From Atopobiaceae bacterium (lineage in GTDB: Bacteria; Actinomycetota; Coriobacteriia; Coriobacteriales; Atopobiaceae), in contig JAFWIE010000060.1 in assembly GCA_017533825.1 (NCBI GenBank), positions 1-34,283 of the forward strand: a DNA stretch of 34,283 nucleotides. The letters are read 5' to 3'. The stretch's first letter is position 1, and each line of letters opens with the position of its first letter. Made by a program: the position numbers and the translations under genes. The notes under the pieces were generated by a model. That model made no database searches and was not told the DNA's origin. It saw only the letters and a program-made list of their open reading frames with translations. Positions 16,704 through 23,327 of the stretch are shown one piece after another.

Positions 16704-16871
16704 AGTGACCAATTAACGCACGACTCCGATTCGCCAACTGGGGTTTTACCACTTTTGATGTGACAATTGGTCACTCGCTATTTTATACAGTGACCAATTG
16801 TCACATCAATGTTCAATTCAAATCGCGCTGAGCTGGGGTTTTGCAATTGCTTCAAAAGTTTATTGGTCACT
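16704..16871. repeat. Two-unit palindromic element, copy A
   Basis: This 168-bp element runs from AGTGACCAATTAA to TTTATTGGTCACT. Unit 1 is 16704-16775 and unit 2 is 16789-16871; each is bounded by inverted AGTGACCAAT/ATTGGTCACT. The inner ends form a perfect 21-bp palindrome (16755-16775 with 16789-16809) around a 13-base centre. Both units carry TCGC..CTGGGGTTTT in the same orientation. Relatives are at 30375-30553 and, inverted, 34021-34188. Confidence 0.9.
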
Positions 16872-16958
16872 TTTGCGCGACGCGGGGATGACGAAGAGCT
16901 GCGCGGCGTTGGCGCGACGCGGTTTCGCTCGCCATTCGCAGGTGGTGTTCGCGGAAGG

Positions 16959-16987
16959 TTGTTCCGCAACATGTCGCCACATACTAT
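16959..16987 (+). promoter_or_regulatory. Promoter of the CtkA/HipA-like gene
   Basis: TTGTTC (16959-16964), a 17-bp spacer and TACTAT (16982-16987). AAGGAGGG at 17003-17010 then precedes a GTG at 17016, the likely ancestral start. Confidence 0.65.
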
Positions 16988-17021
16988 ATTTGTTGTACTG
17001 CGAAGGAGGGGAGAGGTGCCG

Positions 17022-17061
17022 TCTTTCAGGGACAACGTAGATCTTTCAGGGACAACGTGGA
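17022..17061. repeat. 20-bp tandem duplication over the gene start
   Basis: TCTTTCAGGGACAACGTAGA (17022-17041) is followed at once by TCTTTCAGGGACAACGTGGA (17042-17061), with one mismatch. Removing one copy joins GTG 17016 (good Shine-Dalgarno) in frame to the kinase gene. Confidence 0.85.
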
Positions 17062-18619
17062 TCTGATCCTCATGCACTGTGAGGACGAGGTGCTTGCGTT
17101 TGACCTTGACCTTGCGACGGGCAACATCAGCAACGTGCACGCGCTCGATCGAGCCGACCTCGCGCCGCTTGGCGTGCTCGACGACGAGGGGGTCTCGGAC
17201 TGGGCACTTGCCCAGTTCGTCAGACGCCGTTCTCTCTTGCGCTTTAGAGAAGACTTGCCGCATATCCTCGAGGCGCTTGCCGCCTCCCATCCCTGCGAGC
17301 TTGTCGTCAGAACACACGGCTTCTCACTGTCCGACCAGTTCTGGTACCGGGCTAACGGTGACACAACCACCTGGGCTGGCTCGAACTTCTTTGACAACGG
17401 TTGGGACGATGCCTTTGGCGGCGCCATTATCGCCCGCGACTACGACGCCCTCGCACCTGCGGACTCCTTCGTACCCGACCTCGCCTGTGGTGGTGGCACG
17501 CGTAAGGCGTGGCTGCATACCCCAGATGGTCCTCGCCTGCTCAAGGCGTCGTATGGCGGCGAATGTGAGCCAGTGGGAGAGGTGCTCGGCGCGCGCATGC
17601 TCTCGCGCATACTCGACGTGGGCGAATACGTGCCCTACGAGCTCGTGAGCATAGGCGGAGGGACGTACTCATCCTGCCCGCCCGTGGTGAACCGCGATGA
17701 GGATCTGCTGACCCCTCCCACCATACTGAGCGATTCTGCGCGCAGCCAGGCCTCGATTCCGCCGCCTGCTCCCGGCGACTGGGTCGGCGGCGTCGAAGAG
17801 CTGCTGGAATCGATGGGTGTCGCGAACCCCCGCAGGGCTATCGCGAAGGCGGCGGTCGCCGAGTCGCTGCTCTTCAAGAAGGACTTCCATTCTGGCAACT
17901 ACGGCTTCGTGCGAAACGCAGCCGGGCGCAACGCAACCGGGCACGACGCAACCGCGGGCATCGCGCGCCCCGCGCCCTTCTTCGATCTCGCCGGCTCGTT
18001 TGGCACCTTTGGCATACAGCATTCTCATGGGGCGCACCGCCACCGCCTGACGGACGGCATTCGCGTTGCGACGTGGTACAGCAACCTCGATCCGTCGTGG
18101 GACTATTTGTGGTTCGTCCCGACCGCGCTCGACGGGTTCGGCGAGGAGCTTGAGAGGGGGCTTGCGGCGTGCAGGGGGCTGCCCAGCGAGTATCCCGCGA
18201 TTGCCCGCGAGCTCTTTGACATGCAACTGGACTATGTTTGCTCCGTCGTCCGAGGTAGCGCATCAGCCGGGGGACTGGCTGGGGGATCGGCAGGGGGATC
18301 GACCGGGGGATCGGCAGGGGGATCGGCAGGGGGACTGGCTGGGGGATCGACTGGGGGGCCCGCAGGAGGGCCATCCCACAGCGACCTCCCGAGGGGGCAG
18401 CGCGTCTATCTGCATGTGGACCCCGCATCGGTTGACACATGCGGCCAGTCGTCGGAACCCATCGTGACCACCATGGATGCCGCCGCGCAAGACGAGGTCA
18501 TAGCCCTCGCAGACCGGTTGCTTGCGGCGAGCAGCCCCACCGAGCTCGTCCTCGTATGGTGTGGCGACGAGCCGCTTTATGCCCCGAGCGTTATGAGGAA
18601 CATTACGCGCGCCCGCTGA
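17057..18619 (+). CDS. CtkA/HipA-like kinase fused to a degenerate radical-SAM-like domain (5' and 3' damaged)
   Basis: The N-terminal 390 residues resemble the HipA-like proteins that begin LILMH and contain GFSLSDQFWY...WAGSNFFDN (compare SLSDQYW and NFF in that family). Kinase features include RLLKASYG, the catalytic loop DFHSGNYGFVRN (Asp276, His278, Asn281) and FFDLAG with the second Asp310. A Gly/Ser/Thr linker of 12-bp DNA repeats (about 405-436) joins a C-terminal segment that aligns without gaps to the radical SAM pseudogene at 19335-19953. There the three cluster cysteines are replaced by Ala, Thr and Gln, and GGEP is GDEP (503-506). A 20-bp duplication displaced the original GTG start at 17016, and a frameshift near 18605-18617 stops the protein early. 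Function of the present product is doubtful. Confidence 0.75.
   Translation: MDLILMHCEDEVLAFDLDLATGNISNVHALDRADLAPLGVLDDEGVSDWALAQFVRRRSLLRFREDLPHILEALAASHPCELVVRTHGFSLSDQFWYRANGDTTTWAGSNFFDNGWDDAFGGAIIARDYDALAPADSFVPDLACGGGTRKAWLHTPDGPRLLKASYGGECEPVGEVLGARMLSRILDVGEYVPYELVSIGGGTYSSCPPVVNRDEDLLTPPTILSDSARSQASIPPPAPGDWVGGVEELLESMGVANPRRAIAKAAVAESLLFKKDFHSGNYGFVRNAAGRNATGHDATAGIARPAPFFDLAGSFGTFGIQHSHGAHRHRLTDGIRVATWYSNLDPSWDYLWFVPTALDGFGEELERGLAACRGLPSEYPAIARELFDMQLDYVCSVVRGSASAGGLAGGSAGGSTGGSAGGSAGGLAGGSTGGPAGGPSHSDLPRGQRVYLHVDPASVDTCGQSSEPIVTTMDAAAQDEVIALADRLLAASSPTELVLVWCGDEPLYAPSVMRNITRAR
18269..18364. repeat. Eight 12-bp coding repeats (Gly-Gly-Ser/Leu linker)
   Basis: Eight units of the form GGGGGATCGGCA or GGGGGACTGGCT encode (A/L/T)GG(S/L/P). 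Periodicity is exact, so copy number could vary by slippage without breaking the frame. Confidence 0.85.
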
Positions 18620-18966
18620 GAACGGTCACGGCCGAGCATGGTGCCGGTCTGCGTGCCGCAGTCGTTACGGATGGTCGGCTGCTCAACGAGCGCATGCAGG
18701 AAATGCTCGCCGACAGTCGCGTAAAGCGCGTATGTGTGATGATCGACGGTCCAGGAGAGACGTTCGACCAAGTCATGGAAAACCTGAGCCGCCCTTGTCG
18801 CCTTGCGGTCGAGGTGTGCATGAAGGTCAACGCGCGGAGCCCGGAAGAGGTTGCGCTGGTGCGCGAACGCGTGAGGGCGGTGGCGCAGAAGAGCGGAAAC
18901 TCCCTCGAGTTTGTCGAGGCGGACGCGTTTGACGGCCGTGGCGACGAGCTCAGCGTCGACGATGCG
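18390..18966 (+). pseudogene. Degenerate radical SAM segment spanning a frameshift
   Basis: The segment VYLHVDP...TTMDAAAQDEVIALADRLL in the kinase frame continues after about 18610 in a different frame as PLRTVTAEHGAGLRAAVVTDGRLL, MIDGPGETFDQVMENL and CMKVNARSPEEVALVRERV. Together these follow the order of a radical SAM barrel (WxGGEPL, ITNGxLL, DGPxxTFDxxLENL, KVN). No CxxxCxxC and no SPASM domain remain. It ends where the nucleotidyltransferase begins. It reads as a diverged paralogue of the leftward pseudogene, retained as a fused relic. Confidence 0.7.
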
Positions 18967-19296
18967 ATGGCGCCGCAGGTCATAGGCCAAATCGCCGCCC
19001 CGATCTTCAAGAAGTGGGGCGTGGCGCGAGCGTGGGTCTTTGGCTCGTTCGCGAGCGGCTGGGCACACGCGCGCTTCGACATCGACCTGATGGTGGACCT
19101 GCTGCCGGGCGTCCACCTTGGGTATCGCTACTTCGACTTCCGTCGCGAGCTGAAGGAGGCGTTCGGCCGGAAGGTCGAGTTGCATCTGCCGCCGTACAAG
19201 CCGGAGGGCAATCAGTTCCTGAACGTGATGGAGCGAACCAAGGTGCTTATCTACGAGGACGGATCGCACGAGGGTGGCCCGCGCGAAGACCTGTAG
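18967..19296 (+). CDS. MNT-type nucleotidyltransferase domain protein
   Basis: The 109 residues from the ATG at 18967 match the size and pattern of minimal nucleotidyltransferases: VFGSFASGWAHARFDIDLMVDL carries the GS...DxD site (Asp-Ile-Asp), with a later strand KVELHLPP in place of the usual VDLV. Such proteins are often antitoxins that AMPylate HEPN partners; no HEPN gene is present. The frame is open upstream into the degenerate radical SAM segment, so it may instead be the tail of a fusion. No strong ribosome-binding site precedes 18967. The last residues (GSHEGGPREDL) fall in a repeat at a recombination junction, so the native C-terminus may be lost. Confidence 0.6.
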   Translation: MAPQVIGQIAAPIFKKWGVARAWVFGSFASGWAHARFDIDLMVDLLPGVHLGYRYFDFRRELKEAFGRKVELHLPPYKPEGNQFLNVMERTKVLIYEDGSHEGGPREDL

Positions 19297-19333
19297 GGTG
19301 GCTCGAGCGAGAGCGGGTCGCACGAGGGTGGCC
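19264..19333. repeat. 16-bp direct repeat at a rearrangement junction
   Basis: TCGCACGAGGGTGGCC occurs at 19264-19279 and 19318-19333. The first copy encodes the end of the nucleotidyltransferase. The second abuts the point where radical SAM homology on the other strand stops. Confidence 0.8.
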
Positions 19334-19334
19334 G

Positions 19335-19953
19335 GCGCCGAGTCGACCTTGCATCGTGCGAGCATGTCGATGTTCTTTTGGGTAAGCAAGTATCCGTTGG
19401 TGATAATGGAGGCCTTGTAGGAGCCACGGTCGCGCATGAGCGCCATGAGCCTTTGCGAAAGCGACTCAACGACGCCGGGCGCGAGCAACGGCTCGCCGCC
19501 GAACCAGGTGACGGAAAGCTCGTTGCTTCTCGACGCATCGAGCATGCGTTCCGCGAGCGAGACGACGTCGTCTTGGACCTCGGGCGACATCAGTCCTCGT
19601 CCGTGATCCTCGAAGCAGTACTACGGACAGTCAAAGTTGCAGCCCATGGTTGGGCAGATGGTCAGTTGTACGTCGCGCATGCGCGCACAGGTGTTGCGCC
19701 CCAACGTCTCGAGCGCGGCACGTTCGTCAAAGTTGCAGATAAGGCCGCGCTGCGCGAACCGCTTGATCACGGAATGGTGCTCATTGAGTTCCTCGACGAT
19801 GGAGAGCAAGTACACCTCTAGGGGCGTGTACTCGGCGCAATTGCCCTTGAAGCGGCTGGCGATGGCAACGTTGTCCGAGCCGGGCACCGCGGCGAACGGG
19901 TTGTACCGAGAAGCGTGCCAGCCCGCCTCGCCGGCCGTGCGTTTGTTGCTCAT
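19335..19953 (-). pseudogene. Radical SAM enzyme, truncated and interrupted by an amber codon
   Basis: From ATG 19953 (AGAGGGG upstream) the frame encodes 110 residues ending LTICPTMGCNFDCP, meets TAG at 19621-19623, then continues YCFEDHGRGLMSPEVQDDVV...VTWFGGEPLLAP and SIITNGYLLTQKNIDMLARCKVDSA. The normal motif would read CNFDCPYC. A tandem GTA duplication (CC-GTA-GTA-CTGC) inserts exactly one codon, the TAG, between Pro110 and Tyr. So the [4Fe-4S]-binding CxxxCxxC is both stopped and lengthened. Homology ends near 19335, before the rest of the barrel and any SPASM domain. Related PTMxCNFxCPYC enzymes modify peptides, but no precursor peptide gene is visible. Confidence 0.85.
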
Positions 19954-20153
19954 GACGGCTGCCCCTCTTCTTGCGGATATGCCTCCTCAGTTATTGACCA
20001 TAACCCAACTCTACGCAAGCGATTGCCGGTACATTTGATTTGGTGCAGTTATGGTACCGTAGCAATAATTGAAGGAAGCTGGCATAATCGCGCAAGTAGC
20101 GTCAGCGCGATCGCATGCGCCTTCCTGAGGAACACGACGAAAGGGATTCGAAG

Positions 20154-20450
20154 ATGATTGATGGTACATACAAGATTAGGGTCGATGTCCCCATCGGCCG
20201 TAAGGATGGCCTAGTCGTTCTGCGCTCGAACGGTGACACGATGACCGCGGAAATCGATGCTCCCGTTGTCGGCAAGCAGCAGATGCAGGGGCAGCTCGAT
20301 GGCGACACGTTCACTGCAGAAGGCACGAGCAAGGTCAAGCTCATGGGTAAGGTTGAGTACACCCTCAAGGGCGAGGTCACCGGCGACGACCTGCGCATCG
20401 ACATCCATACGAACAAAGGCGACCTCACGCTGAAGGGCGTCCGCGCCTAG
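20154..20450 (+). CDS. Small beta-rich protein of unknown function
   Basis: This 98-residue soluble protein consists of alternating strands with the rhythm 'DGTYKIRVDVPIG..DGLVVLRSNGDTMTAEID..' and repeated GDTFTAEG/GDDLRIDI phrases. From memory it resembles small beta-barrel-like proteins of anaerobes that also occur as C-terminal domains of flavin reductases (pattern GTY-VTV-TPMG..G-LTLKTDG-LSG). This is a recollection, not a search. The ATG at 20154 is chosen because AAAGGGA precedes it. It is 41 bases ahead of the UbiB-like gene and likely co-transcribed. Confidence 0.75.
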   Translation: MIDGTYKIRVDVPIGRKDGLVVLRSNGDTMTAEIDAPVVGKQQMQGQLDGDTFTAEGTSKVKLMGKVEYTLKGEVTGDDLRIDIHTNKGDLTLKGVRA

Positions 20451-20491
20451 GTCGCAAGTGCTTGTCGGGGAGTACGAGGAGGTTCAGTACA

Positions 20492-22309
20492 ATGTCAGGG
20501 TTTATATCCGCGCTGATCAAGCAGCGCAGGGACGCAAAGAAGGCCGGTCCGGACACCAGCGGGCGTCTGAAGGAGATCGTCGACATTCTGCGCAAATACG
20601 ACTACGATGACGGCATCACGCCCGAGATCGTGGTCGGCATCATTCAGGATTTGGGGCCGACCTTCGTCAAGATTGGCCAGATTGCCTCTCAGCAGTCCGA
20701 GCACATTCCGCCCGAGTACTGCGACGCCCTCGCGCAGCTTCGGTCGAGCGTGGCGCCGATGGACCTCGAGACCGTCCATGCTCAGATCGAGAAATACCTC
20801 GGCAAACCGACGGACGAGCTCTTCGCCTCCTTCGACGACAAGCCCCTCGGGTCGGCCTCCATTGGGCAGGTGCACAAGGCAGAGCTCTTCGATGGCACCG
20901 TTGTGGCCGTCAAGGTGCGCCGTCCCGGCGTTGTGGACACGGTCGCGCGCGACTTCGCCCTCATCGAGAAGATTCTCGACACCTTCGTGAAGGGTACGGT
21001 GGGTGGCTTCGACATCAAGGGCTTCATCACGGAGCTCGAGCAGACGTCCAAGTTGGAGCTCGACTTCACCAACGAGGCGTTTAACCTCGAGCGATTCCGC
21101 GAGCTAAACGCCGCGCGTGAGCGCGTCGAGAGCCCGAAGTGCTATCGCGAGTTCACGAACGAGGCCATCCTTACCGAGAGCTTCGTCACGGGTACCGAGG
21201 TCGGTGACCTGGCCTTCCTCGAGACGCTCGATGACGAAGAGCGCGACCTCCTTGCCGAGCTGGTCGCAGACAACTTTGCTACGCAGGTCCTCACCGACGG
21301 CTTCTATCATGCCGATCCGCACTCGGGCAACGTGCTGATCAAGGACCTGCCGCCGCGCGAGGAGGACAAGCCCGAGGCCGCCGCGTCGGAGGAGACTCCC
21401 GAGGCCGTAGAGCCCGCTGACGGGTCCGCCGCTGGTGAGGCTGACGAGCCTGCCGCCGACGAAGCTGCCAGTGACGAAGCCGCCGACGCCGACGCCGCCG
21501 AGGAGCAGCCGAAGCTGCCGCAACACGGCATCGAGTGGATCGACTTCGGCATGATGGGCACCCTCACCACGCAGCAGCGCCAGCTCCTCATCGACCTCGT
21601 GAGCAACATCGTGATGCACGATGCCTACGCCCTCAAGCGCACGGTCCTGAAGGTCGCCACCCCGCAGGGCGAGATCAACCACGGCGCGCTGCTCGAGATG
21701 TGCGAAGGCATGTGCGACCAGTACACGGGCGACGACTTCGGCGACTTCGCCCTGGGCGACCTTCTCGACACCATCCTCTCGGGCCTGCAGGACGAGGAAT
21801 ACAAGATCGACCCCTTCCTCACCAACCTTTCGCGCGGCATCATCGCAGTGGAAGGCACCGTCAGGACGCTCAGCCCGCGCGTCAACATCCTGAACAACTT
21901 CATGGACAAGGTGACCATTGGCTTCGGCTCTGGTCCCGAGCTCACTGACGAGGAAATCGAGGAGATGGCGCCCCAGATCGCCATGCAGGCCGTCAAGGTT
22001 CTCGCAGCCATCTGCACCAAGGGCGGCGAGACGCTCGACATGCTGGAGAAGGGCCAAATTCGCACGCGCACGGACTTCGCCTTCGAGGAGAAGGCCCTCG
22101 GATCGGTGGAGCGCCTCGTGGGCTACGCGGTCCGAGCGGTCCTGATCGCCGCGATTCTCATCGGCTCGTGCCTGTTGTGCACGGTGCCCATCAACGCGAT
22201 GGAGACGACGCCGTTCCTCATCGCCTTCCCGGTGCTGGGCTCCATCGGCTACCTGGTGTGCGTCTTCTTTGCGTATCGTCTGTATCGGGACGTGAAGAAC
22301 GGCAAATAG
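20492..22309 (+). CDS. UbiB/ABC1-family atypical kinase with an acidic insert
   Basis: The 605-residue protein has ABC1/AarF landmarks: the KxGQ-like FVKIGQIASQQSEHIPPEY, LGSASIGQVHKAELFDGTVVAVKVRRPGV (ATP-binding Lys and Ala-rich loop), the catalytic HADPHSGN (273-280) and metal-binding IDFGMMG (Asp351). Two hydrophobic segments near the C-terminus (about 550-600) anchor it in the membrane. Between the catalytic loop and DFG there are about 70 residues in place of the usual 15-20: an Asp/Glu/Ala/Pro insert (about 286-340). The ATG at 20492 follows GAGGAGG; an upstream TTG is less likely. The family supports quinone or lipid metabolism; the exact role here is unknown. Confidence 0.9.
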   Translation: MSGFISALIKQRRDAKKAGPDTSGRLKEIVDILRKYDYDDGITPEIVVGIIQDLGPTFVKIGQIASQQSEHIPPEYCDALAQLRSSVAPMDLETVHAQIEKYLGKPTDELFASFDDKPLGSASIGQVHKAELFDGTVVAVKVRRPGVVDTVARDFALIEKILDTFVKGTVGGFDIKGFITELEQTSKLELDFTNEAFNLERFRELNAARERVESPKCYREFTNEAILTESFVTGTEVGDLAFLETLDDEERDLLAELVADNFATQVLTDGFYHADPHSGNVLIKDLPPREEDKPEAAASEETPEAVEPADGSAAGEADEPAADEAASDEAADADAAEEQPKLPQHGIEWIDFGMMGTLTTQQRQLLIDLVSNIVMHDAYALKRTVLKVATPQGEINHGALLEMCEGMCDQYTGDDFGDFALGDLLDTILSGLQDEEYKIDPFLTNLSRGIIAVEGTVRTLSPRVNILNNFMDKVTIGFGSGPELTDEEIEEMAPQIAMQAVKVLAAICTKGGETLDMLEKGQIRTRTDFAFEEKALGSVERLVGYAVRAVLIAAILIGSCLLCTVPINAMETTPFLIAFPVLGSIGYLVCVFFAYRLYRDVKNGK

Positions 22310-22370
22310 CTGCATGGAGAACGCCGTTTTGCTGTACGGCGAACGGCATTTAGCTGAACGGTCGTGAGAG

Positions 22371-22400
22371 GGGCGGTCCCTTGGTCAAGAGGGGCCGCCC
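22371..22400. terminator. Hairpin between convergent ubiB-like and tenA-like genes
   Basis: GGGCGGTCCC (22371-22380) pairs with GGGGCCGCCC (22391-22400) with one G-T pair and a ten-base loop. U-tracts are poor. Confidence 0.6.
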
Positions 22401-22435
22401 TCGTTGATGGCTGCGATCCCACCGCGGGACAGCGG

Positions 22436-23170
22436 TCACTCCTCTGTGCAGGCTTCTCTGAACATCCTGAGCTCGAACTCCATGGACGTGCGATAGATGT
22501 CGTGCGCCAGACTCTCGTCGAAGGCCCCGCCGCCGTCCTTCCACTCCTCTATGAAGCTCCCGAGCGCCCATGCACCGCCGAAGCTCTCGACCTCCCCCTC
22601 GTAGACACCTTCGAACCAGTCCCGATAAACGCCTGGGTTGTAGCGTGGGCTCGCCATGAGCTGCCGCGCGAACCACGGCCAGAGGTTGTAGCAGGGCAGG
22701 AATGCGACCAGGGAGTAGATGGGCTCCTCTTCGCGGGCCACCCGCTGCTCGTGCGCCACGTAGGCCCTCGTTCCGTCCGTCGGGAGCACGCACTCGGCGT
22801 CGCGGATATGCCAGTCCTCCAAGAACATGCGGTTGTAGTTGTCGTACGCACTCGCCTTTGACGCGACAAGGTCGTAGAGATCGGGGCTCTTCTCGCGGTC
22901 AATCCTGTCGAGAAGCTCCTTCAGCGTGTCCTGCGCGTGGTAGCAGTAGTACGCGTCCTGGATTGTGAGGCTGCCGTAGTCGAGCGGGTTGAGCGTGCCG
23001 TCGTGCATGGACTGCAGGTAGCGCGTGGCGGCGACCGCGTTCGCCGTGAGCAGATTCGCGAAGAACGCGCGGCTGTAGAAGCTGGTGGGCAGTGGCTTAC
23101 CAACCAGACGGCGCAGCGCCTCGGGGAGGTACATGAGCAGGGAGATGTTGCGGCTGATGAGATGATGCAT
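22436..23170 (-). CDS. TenA/heme-oxygenase-fold protein
   Basis: This 244-residue all-helical protein follows the TenA layout. It has an N-terminal helix pair, ALTIQDAYYCYHAQDTLKELLDRID (where TenA has its YLxQD helix), YNRMFLEDWHI, then SLVAFLPCYNLWPWFARQL, which matches the LPCxWxY segment, and a final helix AHDIYRTSMEFELRMFREAC with the usual aromatic/acid pattern. TenA enzymes hydrolyse aminopyrimidine or thiamin breakdown products; some relatives have lost that activity. No thiamin gene is nearby. The Cys in LPCYN is not the canonical catalytic Cys position, so salvage activity is unproven. Confidence 0.72.
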   Translation of the reverse strand: MHHLISRNISLLMYLPEALRRLVGKPLPTSFYSRAFFANLLTANAVAATRYLQSMHDGTLNPLDYGSLTIQDAYYCYHAQDTLKELLDRIDREKSPDLYDLVASKASAYDNYNRMFLEDWHIRDAECVLPTDGTRAYVAHEQRVAREEEPIYSLVAFLPCYNLWPWFARQLMASPRYNPGVYRDWFEGVYEGEVESFGGAWALGSFIEEWKDGGGAFDESLAHDIYRTSMEFELRMFREACTEE

Positions 23171-23327
23171 GGCTGGCCTCTCTGCGCGGCGGGACGTTCT
23201 CTCAGCATCATAGCGTCCACATCATAGCGCGTTGGCGAATTCACAGAGCCTGGCCGATGCGTTGGAGTCCGAGTGGCCAACGTGCGATATAGTTATGAAA
23301 CCGCAGCGTTAATCGAGGGGAGCTAGC

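Larger units (their letters stand above)
16083..17015. other. Repeat-rich gene-free spacer
   Basis: No supported gene in about 930 bases. In order it holds diverged GC-rich repeats CACCAGCCCGACCGCCG (16183-16250), scattered direct and inverted AACGTTGAT-type motifs (16257-16523), a 41-bp tandem repeat (16585-16666), copy A of the two-unit palindromic element (16704-16871), and a promoter for the following gene (16959-16987). Long open frames across it have no coding bias and are read-throughs of repeats. Confidence 0.7.

Noticed and set aside
16147..16716. Open frames across the 16.1-16.7 kb spacer
   Set aside because: They translate diverged DNA repeats, have no ribosome-binding site and no coding bias.
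16704..16871. Insertion sequence with its own transposase
   Set aside because: The element is 168-179 bp and encodes no protein; any transposase would act from elsewhere.
17057..17071. ATG 17072 as the real kinase start
   Set aside because: It would cut into the conserved LILMH opening of the family; the ancestral GTG at 17016 or the GTG at 17057 fits better.
19621..19623. TAG read as pyrrolysine or another recoded residue
   Set aside because: The codon results from a tandem GTA duplication in a motif whose normal length lacks it, and the gene is also truncated. Simple inactivation is more likely.
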